Shown here one piece after another: positions 25,645 to 35,546 of a stretch of DNA of 56,364 nucleotides; position 1 is the stretch's first letter; each line of letters starts with the position of its first letter. The DNA comes from Helicobacter ailurogastricus (GTDB taxonomy: Bacteria > Campylobacterota > Campylobacteria > Campylobacterales > Helicobacteraceae): contig NZ_CDMG01000009.1 in NCBI RefSeq assembly GCF_001282945.1, forward strand, positions 181,089 through 237,452, written 5' to 3'. The position numbers and the translations under genes are program-made. The notes under the pieces are model-generated. The model was not told where the DNA came from. It made no database searches and saw nothing but the letters and a program-made list of their open reading frames with translations.

Positions 25645-28600
25645 CACACCACTTTTAATTTTTTGGCTAAGAGCATGAACATCGGGGGCAAGAGTAGGAG
25701 CGTTAAAATGCTGGAAGTGGCTAGCCCGCCTAAAACCACAATCGCTAGGGGTTTTTGCACCTCTGAACCCACGCCATGCGAGAGAAGTAGGGGGATTAGT
25801 CCTAGCCCCGCAATGCAAGCGGTCATCAACACGGGGCGCAAACGCCGTTTTGCCCCCATAAACACGACCTCATCCACACTCTTGCCCTGCCTTAAGAGTT
25901 CTCTAAAATACCCGACCATCACCACGCCGTTTAAAACCGCAATCCCAAAGAGCGCAATAAAACCCACACTCGCAGGCACAGAGATGTACTCATGGCTGGC
26001 AAAGAGCGCAATGAGCCCGCCCGTGATCGCAAAGGGCACATTTAATAAAATGAGTAGGGACAAGGGCACGCTTTTAAAGGTGAAAAACAAAATAAAGAAA
26101 ATCACCAAAATGCTTAAGGGGATCACCGTGGCGAGGCGTTTGTTGGCCCTTTCTTGGTTTTCAAATTGTCCGCCGTAGGTGATGTAGTAGTTGGGAGGCA
26201 GTTGCACTTTTTCAGCGATTTTTTGGCGGGCTTCTTGCACGAAACCGCCCAAATCCCGCCCCACAACATTGCTTCGAACCACACTCACCCTTTTGCTGTT
26301 CTCGCGCACAATCGCCACGGGGCCATCGACCTCTGTAATGTTGGCAATGGAGGTGATGGGCACGGCAAAGCCCCGATTAGAGGTCATCTCTAGGCTTTTT
26401 AGCAAAGTGGCGTTAGAGGCGATGTCCTTGTTTTGGCGGATGATCACGGGGGTACGGGAGATGCCTGTGGGGATGTACTCCACGACAATCCCCTCCAAAG
26501 CGGATTTAAGGAATTTAGCAAATTCATCGCTGGTGATGCCGACATTTGCCATAGAGTCCCTATCTGGTGTAACATACAAATAATTCACGCCCTTATTTAG
26601 GGTTGTAAACACCTCGTCCGAGCCCTTAATGCCCTTAATCACCTCTACAATTTGGGCGCTGATGTCGTTGAGTTTTTCTATGTCGTTGCCAAAAACTTTA
26701 ATCGCCAAATCCCCCCGCACCCCTGTGAGCATCTCCGACACCCGCATTTCAATGGGTTGTGTGAAGGCAAAGTTAATGCCCTTGTAATCCTCTAAACAAG
26801 CCAAAATCTTGTCTAGCAACTCTTGCTTGGTCTTCACGCTCCACTGCTCTTTGGGGATGTAAGAGATGAACATGTCGGTGTGATTGAGCCCGTCTAAGTC
26901 TAGCCCTAGCTCGTCTGAGCCCGTGCGCGCCACGATCATTTTCACTTCTTTGACCTTGTCTTTAATGGTCTTTTCAATGCGTAAAACCAAATCCTTAGAT
27001 TGATCGAGCGAAATAGAGGGCACGGTATGCACGCTCAAAACACTGCTCCCTTCATCCAAGCTTGGCATGAAAGTTTTACCCACAAAGGGGAAAAGGGACA
27101 GACTAGACGCTAAAAAGAGGAGTGCACCAACAAGCATCGTTTTAGGGTTTTTGAGCGCAAATTGCAGGGCTGGGGTGTAAATCCAGTAGAAAAAGCGCGT
27201 CAAGGGGGTTTCTTTATGCGCTTGCACTTTAAGCACCATAGAGCTGATCACGGGCACCACAGTGATGGCTAAAACCAAAGTCCCCAAGAGCGCAAACACG
27301 ATGCTGGTGGCTAAGGGCACAAACATTTTACCCTCAATGCCCTCTAAGGACATGATGGGCACAAAGAACACGATGATGATGACAACCCCGCTCACCACAG
27401 ACACGGCGATCTCTTTAGAGGAGCGGTAAATGGCGTGTAACTTCGTGGTGCTGGTGTGGGTGCTTAATTTTTCAAAGGCGTTTTCCACCACCACCACCGC
27501 CGAGTCGATGAGCATGCCTATGGCGATGATGAGCCCGCCTAGACTCATTAAATTTAGTGTCATGTGATTGAGCTTGATGAGAATGAACGCCACACTAAGG
27601 CTCAAGGGCAAGATCACGCCCACCGCAATGCTCGCCCTAAAATTGCCTAAAAACAAAAATAAAGTGATGATGATGAGCACAACGGCTTCAATGAGCGTTT
27701 TGGTGACGGTGTTGATGGCTTTTTTCGTAAATTCCGAGCGGTCGTAAAAAATATGCGTATGCACGCCGGTAGGCAGCAGGGGCTTGATCTCTGTATCTAG
27801 CTTTTGGCGCACGGCTTTAATGATGGTGCTGGAGTTTGCCCCTTTGAGCGAAAGCACGAGCCCCTCTGTGGTTTCATCGATCCCGTTTTTCGTCACAAAG
27901 CCTAGCCTTGTGCGCGAAGACACGACCACCCTTGCAAAGTCCCTAATGTGTAAAAATCCCTTCTTGGTGGAGATGGTGATGTCGCCAATCTCCTCAGGGG
28001 TTAGGGCCATGGTTTGGATTTTGACTAAATAGGTTTCCCCATCGCGATCGACCCGCCCCGCCCCGCTGTTGCTTAAATTCGCGCGCAAGGTGTTTTCTAA
28101 ATCGCTCATAGAAATGCCCAGCCTTGCCATGTCGTCGAAGTCGGGCACCACCACGAAGGCACGGCTGAACCCCCCGATGGAATTGACATCTGCCACGCCC
28201 GGGATCGTGCGCAGCATGGGGCGGATCACAAAGTCGAGTAATTGGCGTTTGTCCACATCGTCTAAGTTGCCATCGATGGTGAACATGAGAATGTCTGACA
28301 AGGGCGTAACAATAGGCTCGATCCCGCCCTCGATCTCATCGGGCAAGTCAGGCAAGACAAGGGCTAGCTTTTCATTCACCATGTTGCGGGCTAAATAAAT
28401 GTCCATGCCATCGTCAAAGTCAATGGTGATGTCGCAAACGGAATACTTAGAAGTGCTCCTTAACGACTTTTCGCCCTTTAAGCCCAATAACTCTAACTCT
28501 AGGGGGCGGACAATATTATTCTCCATTTCTTCGGGAGAATAGCCGGGCAACTTCAACACGACTTTAACTTGTGTGGGGGACATGTCGGGGAAGGCATCTA

Positions 28601-28706
28601 TGGGCGTGGTGAAAAAGCTATAAAACCCAAAGAGCAAGAGCAAAAAGGCACAAATGAGCACAACCACACGCTGTCTTAGGGCAAATTCAATGAGAGAGGC
28701 TAGCAT
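25644..28706 (-). CDS. cznA: CznA: RND heavy-metal efflux pump, inner membrane transporter
   Basis: The CzcA-type pump exports Cd, Zn and Ni using the proton gradient; in H. pylori CznABC is needed for metal resistance and affects urease. The 1020-residue protein has the RND layout: helix 1, a large periplasmic loop (GYSPEEMENNIVRPLELEL), six helices with GGLIIAIGMLIDSAVVVVEN (helix 4, proton-relay Asp and Glu), a second loop and a second helix group with ALFGIAVLNGVVMV. ATG 28706 overlaps the cznB stop by one base. Confidence 0.93.
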   Translation of the reverse strand: MLASLIEFALRQRVVVLICAFLLLLFGFYSFFTTPIDAFPDMSPTQVKVVLKLPGYSPEEMENNIVRPLELELLGLKGEKSLRSTSKYSVCDITIDFDDGMDIYLARNMVNEKLALVLPDLPDEIEGGIEPIVTPLSDILMFTIDGNLDDVDKRQLLDFVIRPMLRTIPGVADVNSIGGFSRAFVVVPDFDDMARLGISMSDLENTLRANLSNSGAGRVDRDGETYLVKIQTMALTPEEIGDITISTKKGFLHIRDFARVVVSSRTRLGFVTKNGIDETTEGLVLSLKGANSSTIIKAVRQKLDTEIKPLLPTGVHTHIFYDRSEFTKKAINTVTKTLIEAVVLIIITLFLFLGNFRASIAVGVILPLSLSVAFILIKLNHMTLNLMSLGGLIIAIGMLIDSAVVVVENAFEKLSTHTSTTKLHAIYRSSKEIAVSVVSGVVIIIVFFVPIMSLEGIEGKMFVPLATSIVFALLGTLVLAITVVPVISSMVLKVQAHKETPLTRFFYWIYTPALQFALKNPKTMLVGALLFLASSLSLFPFVGKTFMPSLDEGSSVLSVHTVPSISLDQSKDLVLRIEKTIKDKVKEVKMIVARTGSDELGLDLDGLNHTDMFISYIPKEQWSVKTKQELLDKILACLEDYKGINFAFTQPIEMRVSEMLTGVRGDLAIKVFGNDIEKLNDISAQIVEVIKGIKGSDEVFTTLNKGVNYLYVTPDRDSMANVGITSDEFAKFLKSALEGIVVEYIPTGISRTPVIIRQNKDIASNATLLKSLEMTSNRGFAVPITSIANITEVDGPVAIVRENSKRVSVVRSNVVGRDLGGFVQEARQKIAEKVQLPPNYYITYGGQFENQERANKRLATVIPLSILVIFFILFFTFKSVPLSLLILLNVPFAITGGLIALFASHEYISVPASVGFIALFGIAVLNGVVMVGYFRELLRQGKSVDEVVFMGAKRRLRPVLMTACIAGLGLIPLLLSHGVGSEVQKPLAIVVLGGLATSSILTLLLLPPMFMLLAKKLKVV

Positions 28707-29770
28707 CAATCGTCGTCCCCTAAGTTATTGACAATGCCCTTTAAGCTCACCAAAGCCCCCGTGGCGACTTTGGCATGCGGGTTGATGTTTTGACTGCTGA
28801 TGACAAAGACATGGTTGCGCTCCTCAATGACTTTCACGGGGGTGGGCATGAAGCCCTTCTTGGTGCGTACAAAAATCAAATAATCCTGGTCGTTTTTAAT
28901 GACGGCACTAGAGGGGATAAAAAGCGAATTTCTAGGCTTTGCCCCCTCAATATAGACATCGGTCGTCTCGCCCACATGGAAATTGCCCGCCTCGATTCGA
29001 GCCGTGGCTAAAATCGTGTTGGAGCTTTTATCCAACACCACAGAGATGCTTTGAATCGCCCCGATGGCATTGCCCATTTGATCAAACACCCGCGAGCCCC
29101 GTTTGATGTAGCGCGAGAGGCTCACGGGGAGTTTAATGCGGGCAATCAAGTCGTTGTTCTCTGAGATGCGGATATAGGTCGTGAAGGGCAAAATCTTTTC
29201 GCCCAAAACTTTAGGGGCAATGGAGAGAATTCCGCTGTTGCGGGCGATGATTCGAAACCCATACAGCCCCAAAGGGTCTTTAGGGTCGATGCCAAAGTTT
29301 TGGAAAGTGGTCTCTAGTTGGCGCACTTTTAGGCTCATCTCTTCACTGATCAAAAAGCTGTTTTGGTACTCCCTTTTGGCGATCACGCCCTGTTTGTAGA
29401 GTTCGTGGTCCTTAGTGCTGACATCTAGGGCGACTTTTAATTTATTTTGGTTGTTTTGTAACTCGAAGTAAAGATTGCTTAAATCGATCGAGCTGATCTC
29501 GCAAATCAAGTCGCCTTTTTTGACAAACTCGCCCTCATTTTTATAGATCGCCACCACTGTGGCGTTAAAACTCAGGCTTTGAATCACCGTGTGTTTGAGG
29601 TTGAAGTTATTAAAGTCAATGGAGGCGCTAAAAGGCAGGCCGTGCGTGGCAAATTTTTGGTTTAAGGAGACCATCTTAAGCCCTAAACCCTCAATTTGTT
29701 TAGGGGTTAGGGCAATTTCCTCGTAGGCTTGCAATGCACAGAAACACAAAAGAAAAATCAGAGCTTTCAA
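28706..29770 (-). CDS. cznB: CznB: membrane fusion protein of metal efflux system
   Basis: This periplasmic adaptor joins CznA to CznC. The 354-residue protein starts with a signal peptide (MKALIFLLCFCALQA), then a barrel-sandwich region (VVAIYKNEGEFVKKGDLICEISSIDL), a helical hairpin, and beta-barrel segments (IGAIQSISVVLDKSSNTI, FIPSSAVIKNDQDYLIFV). It starts at TTG 29770, overlapping the cznC stop by 4 bases. Confidence 0.92.
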   Translation of the reverse strand: MKALIFLLCFCALQAYEEIALTPKQIEGLGLKMVSLNQKFATHGLPFSASIDFNNFNLKHTVIQSLSFNATVVAIYKNEGEFVKKGDLICEISSIDLSNLYFELQNNQNKLKVALDVSTKDHELYKQGVIAKREYQNSFLISEEMSLKVRQLETTFQNFGIDPKDPLGLYGFRIIARNSGILSIAPKVLGEKILPFTTYIRISENNDLIARIKLPVSLSRYIKRGSRVFDQMGNAIGAIQSISVVLDKSSNTILATARIEAGNFHVGETTDVYIEGAKPRNSLFIPSSAVIKNDQDYLIFVRTKKGFMPTPVKVIEERNHVFVISSQNINPHAKVATGALVSLKGIVNNLGDDD

Positions 29771-31026
29771 AACGCGTTCCCTATGTGTGTGAGGGTTTGC
29801 CCTAAAGTTTCTTCTAAAAGGGCGGTGATGTTGACATATTCAATCCGGGCCTCTGCCAAAGCGATCAGAGCGTCCATGTAGGCGTTTTGGTAAAACAGAT
29901 ATTCAAACAGCCCGATTTTTTGCGCTTCATAAGCCACCCGCCCCATCTCCATAAGCTTTGCTTTGTTGTCGATGGCATCGATTTGGATTTTAATGTAGCG
30001 CTCCTTGGTCTGCAATTGGTCCAGGTAGGCGAGGGCATTGATGTGGATGTTGCGCTTCATCACAACATTCTGTGCACGGGTGCCATTTTCTAGGGCGAGG
30101 TATTTGCGTTTGAGGTGGATGTTCTTGGGCGTTACGGGCAGGGGGATGTAAAACTCCATAGACAGGTGGGTGGAGGAGTTATAGCTCTCTGCCCCAAAGC
30201 CAAATTCAAAATTATGGAACACATCGCGGTTGGCAAGATTGGCGTTGACATGGTAATCTCTAGCGGTTAAGTCCAGCACTTCCACATACAGCGAGTGCTC
30301 TAAAACCCGGTTGATGGCCTGCTCGCCCATGTGCACATATTCAAATTTCAATTCGGGGATTTTGATTTGGTGCTCATTGTCCACAAAGCTGGAAAAACGG
30401 GCATTTTGCCCAATGGGATCGACAATAGCAAGCATGGTGTTTAAAGTGCGCTCTTGGTTGATGATGAGCGTTTCCATGTTGATCTTGGCCAATTTAGACT
30501 CCAAATAGGAGTTTTTAAAGTTGATGTAGTCCTTTTTAGACATGCTCCCGGCAGCAACCTTTGCCTTAGCGGCGTTGAGCTGGGAGTAAAAGATTTGCTC
30601 CCGTTTGGCGTAGATGTTGTGTTTTTCAATGTTTAAAATGTAGTTAAGATACAGCCGTTTTGCCCCAATGAAGGCCAAATTGCGGCTGAGTTCATAACTC
30701 TTGCGGTATTGCACATTTTTAATCGATAAACTGCGCGCGAGCAGACGACTTACCCATGGCAGTTTAGGTTTAATCATTAAAACCGTGCGGGGTTGGGGCT
30801 CGGCGATGCCTTGGTAGTTGCGTACCATAGAGGTTTCGTTAGAAATGTAAGGAAAATCCCACGAGTTGGTCGCCTTTTGGTCCTCTAAAAGGCTGATAAA
30901 ATCTGCCTTTTTTTGGATGAGTTCCATAGAGTTGTGCTCCACCCGCTTAAAAAACTCGGCTAAAGAGAAAGTGCGGCCCCCTAAACTTGTTAGCAACAGC
31001 CCCCACAATAATAAGAGTGCCCGCAT
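29767..31026 (-). CDS. cznC: CznC: outer membrane channel of metal efflux system
   Basis: The 419-residue protein is a TolC-like outer membrane factor. It has a signal peptide (MRALLLLWGLLLTSLGG), two long helical repeats rich in Ala, Lys and Glu (around residues 130-210 and 320-400), and beta strands between them such as FGFGAESYN. It is the first czn gene, 3 bases after glyS, giving the order cznC-cznB-cznA-DUF3240. There are no CznC-specific catalytic residues, so assignment depends on operon position. Confidence 0.9.
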   Translation of the reverse strand: MRALLLLWGLLLTSLGGRTFSLAEFFKRVEHNSMELIQKKADFISLLEDQKATNSWDFPYISNETSMVRNYQGIAEPQPRTVLMIKPKLPWVSRLLARSLSIKNVQYRKSYELSRNLAFIGAKRLYLNYILNIEKHNIYAKREQIFYSQLNAAKAKVAAGSMSKKDYINFKNSYLESKLAKINMETLIINQERTLNTMLAIVDPIGQNARFSSFVDNEHQIKIPELKFEYVHMGEQAINRVLEHSLYVEVLDLTARDYHVNANLANRDVFHNFEFGFGAESYNSSTHLSMEFYIPLPVTPKNIHLKRKYLALENGTRAQNVVMKRNIHINALAYLDQLQTKERYIKIQIDAIDNKAKLMEMGRVAYEAQKIGLFEYLFYQNAYMDALIALAEARIEYVNITALLEETLGQTLTHIGNAF

Positions 31027-31029
31027 GCC

Positions 31030-33099
31030 CTACAATTCTTTGGCTTCTGCTACACCCAAGAACGCGCAATAGATCAAGCCCAACAAGCCCTTGCGGTTGT
31101 TTTGCACCGCTAAATTGGGATCATTGACAAGCACATGGTCAAAAAACGCTTCTAGGGGCTCTTTAAGCGCAAAAAGGGCGTGCAGTTGCTCTAAATAGTT
31201 TTTAAAGGGCGTGGCTTTTAGGGTGTTGTAGGCGTTGTAAAGGGAGTGCTCGCTTTCATGGGTGAAAAGCTTAGGGTCTGGGGCGATGTCTAATTTATCA
31301 TCTTGGGTGATGTTAGCCACTCGTTTAAACATCGCCACAAACTCCCTAGTTTGCGTGGTTTGAAGGAAAGTAGCTAAGGCTTGCACCTTTTTAGCGATTT
31401 GGCACACTTCGCAAGCTTCTTGGCTTTGGGCGATGCCTGCAAGCACCGCTTTATAGATGTTGGGGGTGTAGCCTTGCAGGCTACTCTCTAAAATGTGGCT
31501 CAAGCGCTCCAGCGCAAAATCTTTTAAAAGGGCGGTGTCAAAGCTTTGATAATTTTTGGCGAGTTTTTCAAAGTCTTTTTGCAAATCAAAGGACAAATTA
31601 AAATGCAAACAAATGCGCAAAATAGCGTTGCACGCGCGGCGCAGGGCAAAGGGGTCTTTGGAGCCTGTGGGGATTTTATTCACGCTAAAAAGGGCTAATA
31701 AGCTGTCTAATTTGTGGCTCAAAGACACGAGCGCGCCCAAGAGGCTAGAGGGCAGGGGGGCGTTTTCGCTGTTGGGGAGGTATTGCTCTTTGATCGCGGT
31801 GCTGATGCTTTCTTTGTAGCCCTTGGCTTTAGCGTAGTAGCCCCCCATAATCCCCTGCAATTCGGGGAACTCATAGACCACTTCGCTAAGAAGGTCGAGT
31901 TTAGAAAGGCTCAAAGCCTGTGTTAAATCGTCTTGCAAATGGGGGGCGTATTTTTGCGCCAAAGCCTGCCCGATTTGTTGCTCCCTTTGGACTTTGTCGG
32001 CAAGACTGCCCAAGCCCTGCACGAAAGCGATCTGTCCTAGGGCATTTTTGGCGTGTGCGGGCTCAAAAGGGTTTTTTAAGTCGTTTTGATAAAAAAACAT
32101 GGCATCGCTGAGGCGCGCTTTTAACACCTTTTCATTGCCCGCCACAATGTTTTTAAAGTCGGCTGGATGCTCTAAGGGGGTGTTGCTCACCACAATGAAG
32201 CCAGCGTGCAACGCCCCGTTTTTAAAGGCAGCAAAGTAGCGCTGGTGCTCTTGCATCGAAGTTGTGGTGATCTCGGGGGGTAGGCTTAAAAATGCGGGAT
32301 CAAACTGCCCATAGAGGGCGGTGGGGTAGCTTGTGATCGCCACCACTTCAGCCAATAAATCCTCATCTATCCGCACTTTTAGCCCATGCTCTTGCTCTAG
32401 GGCGTGGATTTCATTTAAAATTTTAGCTTCTCTAGCTTTGGGGTCTAAAAGGACTTTGCCCCGCTTTAAGGTGTCAAAGTAGGTTTCAATGTTGGGGGTT
32501 TTATGCCAGCCAAAGCCCATAGAAAAGTGCAATTTTGTGGCGCGCTTTGTGGTGCATAAAAAGGCCTCTTGACACGAGGGCAAGGGCACTTTTTGTTCTC
32601 CAAAGAGTACGCAAATGTTGTGGACGGGGCGGATGAAGCGGGCTTTAACCTCCCCCCATGCCATGCTTTTGCCAAAGTTTAGCGTCTGTAAAAAGTTTAA
32701 GATCAAAGCATCGAGCAGGGGGGCTGTGGGTTGGATCTTGGTTTGCACACAGGCGTATAAAACTTCTTTGTTGTTTTTCATGGCCGTTTGCCACACACTC
32801 GGCACCTCTAGGTCTAACTTGGTGTAAAACTTCTGCCCTATGGCGTTTAGGGTGTTGTTGGTGATACCCACGGCTAAAGGCGGGCCAAAGTGTTCCTCAG
32901 TGCTCGGGGGCGTGTGGGTGGGAAAACTTGGGGCGTGTAAAACGAGCCTTGTGGGGGTGTAGCCAAGCTCTGTAACCGTGCTTAAACCCCGTGCGTTTAA
33001 CAGGGCTTGCCATTTGTCTAACATGCGCGGGAACTCCTGTAAAAGGGGCTTGGCGGGCAACTCTTCTAAGAGGATTTCAATAAGGAGGGCTTGATTCAA
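31030..33099 (-). CDS. glyS: Glycyl-tRNA synthetase beta subunit
   Basis: GlyS binds and positions tRNA for the glycylation done with GlyQ. The 689-residue protein begins LLIEILLEELPAKPLL, typical of the family, has MQEHQRYFA, SDAMFFYQNDL, RACNAILRICLH and an anticodon-binding C-terminal domain. The start is TTG (33099). It sits upstream of cznCBA, with only 3 bases between. Confidence 0.95.
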   Translation of the reverse strand: MNQALLIEILLEELPAKPLLQEFPRMLDKWQALLNARGLSTVTELGYTPTRLVLHAPSFPTHTPPSTEEHFGPPLAVGITNNTLNAIGQKFYTKLDLEVPSVWQTAMKNNKEVLYACVQTKIQPTAPLLDALILNFLQTLNFGKSMAWGEVKARFIRPVHNICVLFGEQKVPLPSCQEAFLCTTKRATKLHFSMGFGWHKTPNIETYFDTLKRGKVLLDPKAREAKILNEIHALEQEHGLKVRIDEDLLAEVVAITSYPTALYGQFDPAFLSLPPEITTTSMQEHQRYFAAFKNGALHAGFIVVSNTPLEHPADFKNIVAGNEKVLKARLSDAMFFYQNDLKNPFEPAHAKNALGQIAFVQGLGSLADKVQREQQIGQALAQKYAPHLQDDLTQALSLSKLDLLSEVVYEFPELQGIMGGYYAKAKGYKESISTAIKEQYLPNSENAPLPSSLLGALVSLSHKLDSLLALFSVNKIPTGSKDPFALRRACNAILRICLHFNLSFDLQKDFEKLAKNYQSFDTALLKDFALERLSHILESSLQGYTPNIYKAVLAGIAQSQEACEVCQIAKKVQALATFLQTTQTREFVAMFKRVANITQDDKLDIAPDPKLFTHESEHSLYNAYNTLKATPFKNYLEQLHALFALKEPLEAFFDHVLVNDPNLAVQNNRKGLLGLIYCAFLGVAEAKEL

Positions 33100-33152
33100 G
33101 TAAGCTCCTATGGGTTTTGTCGGGTTTATGGTGTTTCAAGGGTTACTTCTGC

Positions 33153-33158
33153 TACAAT
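33153..33158 (+). promoter_or_regulatory. -10 box for the secreted lysozyme-like gene
   Basis: TGCTACAAT (extended -10, TACAAT at 33153-33158) lies 43 bases before the ATG at 33201 in the gap between divergent glyS and this gene. No clear -35 is seen, as is usual for Helicobacter. Confidence 0.45.
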
Positions 33159-33200
33159 TATAACAAAATCAGTGATTAAAAACTCTTAAGAGGTTCTGCG

Positions 33201-34076
33201 ATGCGTTGTGTGTGTAAGGCGGTTTTTGGGCTGTGGCGTTCTTCTTTGTGGGCTTTGTTGGCTTTTGTTTGTTTGTCTAACAGCTTGAGCGCGGGCCACA
33301 AAGAGGCGAGTCTAGCCGAGTGCATAGACCCGCGCCATTTCAACGCCTTCCAAAAGCGCATTTTGGTCTATGCCTACCGCTATGGGTTTAAAGAAAATTT
33401 GGGCTACGAATTGGCCGCCATCGCGTGGAAAGAATCTTGTGCGGGCATGTATCGGGTGGATTTTAGCGATCCGAGTGCGGGCATTTACCACGCTTATATC
33501 CCCGATGTACTCAAGCGCTACAACGAGCGGGACACCCGTTTTATGCAAAGCGTGTATGGCGACTTGTTGATTAAAGATCAAAATTTCGCTTCTAAAGTCG
33601 CCCTAGACACTTTAATTAGCTGGAAGCGCATCCACAAGGGGGATTTAAAAGACATGATCAAATCCTACTATAAGGGCCTACGCTGGCAAAAAAACGAGCA
33701 CATTGACCAAAGCGCCAACGAGTATTACCAAGACATTTTAACCAAGATCAAAACCTTGCAGAGCATGATGCCTGCCCTAGAAAAAAGCGTGGATGAAGAC
33801 CAAGCCGCACCCTTACAAACAGCCAAACACGAACACAAGGATGAAACGATCCAAGCCCAGCCGCAACTAGAGCTCCAGCCACAGATTGTCTCCACCTCCA
33901 AACCCCGCTCTCAAACCCGCAGAAAGCCCCGCCCGCATAAGAGTGCTAAACACCCCACGCACCACGCCACCCCTAAACCCCCAGAGTCAAAAGACAAAAC
34001 CCACACCGGCAAGACCCCTAAAAACAGCAAAGATGCCAATAAAATCATGTTAATGCAAGAATCCCCGGTGTTTTAA
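33201..34076 (+). CDS. Secreted lytic-transglycosylase-like protein (HP0973-like)
   Basis: A signal-like N-terminus (about 1-31) precedes a domain with GYELAAIAWKESCAG, where Glu78 sits in the helix position of the catalytic Glu of SLT-type lysozyme folds, followed by DPSAGIYHAYIPDVLKRY (residues 90-107). This resembles lytic transglycosylases but lacks the complete family signature, so an enzymatic role is inferred. The last 100 residues are rich in Pro, Lys, His and Gln (TRRKPRPHKSAKHPTHH), suggesting a disordered, possibly metal- or peptidoglycan-binding tail. The stop abuts gpmI. Confidence 0.65.
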   Translation: MRCVCKAVFGLWRSSLWALLAFVCLSNSLSAGHKEASLAECIDPRHFNAFQKRILVYAYRYGFKENLGYELAAIAWKESCAGMYRVDFSDPSAGIYHAYIPDVLKRYNERDTRFMQSVYGDLLIKDQNFASKVALDTLISWKRIHKGDLKDMIKSYYKGLRWQKNEHIDQSANEYYQDILTKIKTLQSMMPALEKSVDEDQAAPLQTAKHEHKDETIQAQPQLELQPQIVSTSKPRSQTRRKPRPHKSAKHPTHHATPKPPESKDKTHTGKTPKNSKDANKIMLMQESPVF

Positions 34077-35546
34077 ATGCAAAAGACCCTCCTCATCATC
34101 ACAGACGGCATCGGGCACAACCCCAATCCCGAGGGCAACGCCTTTTTAGCGGCTAAAAAACCCACCTATGATTGGCTCTTTGGCCATGTCCCCCACAGCT
34201 TGCTAAAAACACATGGCTTGAGCGTGGGGTTGCCAGAGGAGCAAATGGGCAATTCTGAGGTCGGGCACATGTGCATAGGAGCGGGGCGCACCTTTTATCA
34301 AGACTTGGTGCGCATTTCTAAGGCGTTTGCCAAAAGCGCGCTTGAGGACAATCCTGCCCTTAAAAGCGTGACAGATCACGCCAAAGTGGTGCATGTCATT
34401 GGGTTGATGAGCGATGGGGGGGTGCATGCCCACATCCAGCATTTTACGAGCATGGCGCTGTTGTTAGAAAGATTGGGTAAAAAAGTTTGGTTGCATTTAA
34501 TCACCGATGGGCGCGATGTTTTGCCTCAAAGCGCGCTGGAGTATTTAGAGATCATCAACTCCATTTGTAGCGAGAATATCCACATCGCCAGCCTCGCCGG
34601 GCGTTTTTTTGCTATGGATCGCGACAAGCGCTACGAGCGGTTGTTAAAAGCCTACAACTGCATGGTGCATGCTGAAAACAAAACAGACTTCACCCCTGAG
34701 CGCTACATTAAAGAGATGTATTATCAGGGCGTTAGCGATGAGTTCATCGAGCCAGTGAGCTTTGCGCATTACCCGGGCATGTTTGATGGCGAGGGGGTGG
34801 TTTGCATTAACTTTAGAAGCGATCGCATGCGCCAGCTTGCCCAAGCTTTGGGCGGGTGTGGGGACCTTGAGGGCTTTAAACCCCCCCCCGAGCTTTACAT
34901 CGCCACGATGACAAGTTATAGCCCCGACTTTGCCTACCCCGTGTTGTTTGAAAAGCCCAACATCACCCACACTTTAGCCCAAGTGGTTTCAGAGGCGGGT
35001 TTGAGCCAAGCCCACATCGCCGAAACCGAGAAATACGCCCATGTGAGCTTTTTTATCAATGGCGGCGTGGAAGAGCCCTTTAAAAATGAAGAGCGGGTTT
35101 TGATCGAAAGCCCTAAGGTTAAAACCTACGATTTATGCCCTGAGATGAGCGCCTTTGGCGTGGCCGATGCGGTCTGCGCGCACATGCAAGCGGGCAAGGA
35201 TTTAATCATTGTCAATTTTGCTAACGGGGACATGGTCGGGCACACGGGCAATTTTAAGGCGGCCATCTTGGCGGTGGAGGCGGTGGATAAAGCCCTAGGG
35301 CAAATCGTGCAACTAGCCAAAGAGCTGGATTACGCTTTGGTGCTCACCAGCGACCATGGCAACTGCGAGCACATGCAAGAGGGCGGGCAGACGCTCACCA
35401 ACCACACCACCTATGAGGTCTATTGTTTCATCATGGGAGACGGGGTTAAGCGGCTGAAAAACGGCGGGCTTAACAATGTCGCTGCCAGCGTGCTAAAACT
35501 CATGGGCTTAGAAATCCCTAGCACCATGGACGCGCCCTTATTTTAA
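34077..35546 (+). CDS. gpmI: Phosphoglycerate mutase, 2,3-bisphosphoglycerate-independent
   Basis: GpmI interconverts 3- and 2-phosphoglycerate using two Mn ions. The 489-residue protein has [17 protein letters not shown] at the start, [12 protein letters not shown] with nucleophile Ser60, [50 protein letters not shown] and [11 protein letters not shown]9 run at 34881-34889 encodes Pro-Pro-Pro in [12 protein letters not shown] directly follows the previous stop. It converges with, and overlaps by 9 bases, pxpC. Confidence 0.96.
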   Translation: MQKTLLIITDGIGHNPNPEGNAFLAAKKPTYDWLFGHVPHSLLKTHGLSVGLPEEQMGNSEVGHMCIGAGRTFYQDLVRISKAFAKSALEDNPALKSVTDHAKVVHVIGLMSDGGVHAHIQHFTSMALLLERLGKKVWLHLITDGRDVLPQSALEYLEIINSICSENIHIASLAGRFFAMDRDKRYERLLKAYNCMVHAENKTDFTPERYIKEMYYQGVSDEFIEPVSFAHYPGMFDGEGVVCINFRSDRMRQLAQALGGCGDLEGFKPPPELYIATMTSYSPDFAYPVLFEKPNITHTLAQVVSEAGLSQAHIAETEKYAHVSFFINGGVEEPFKNEERVLIESPKVKTYDLCPEMSAFGVADAVCAHMQAGKDLIIVNFANGDMVGHTGNFKAAILAVEAVDKALGQIVQLAKELDYALVLTSDHGNCEHMQEGGQTLTNHTTYEVYCFIMGDGVKRLKNGGLNNVAASVLKLMGLEIPSTMDAPLF

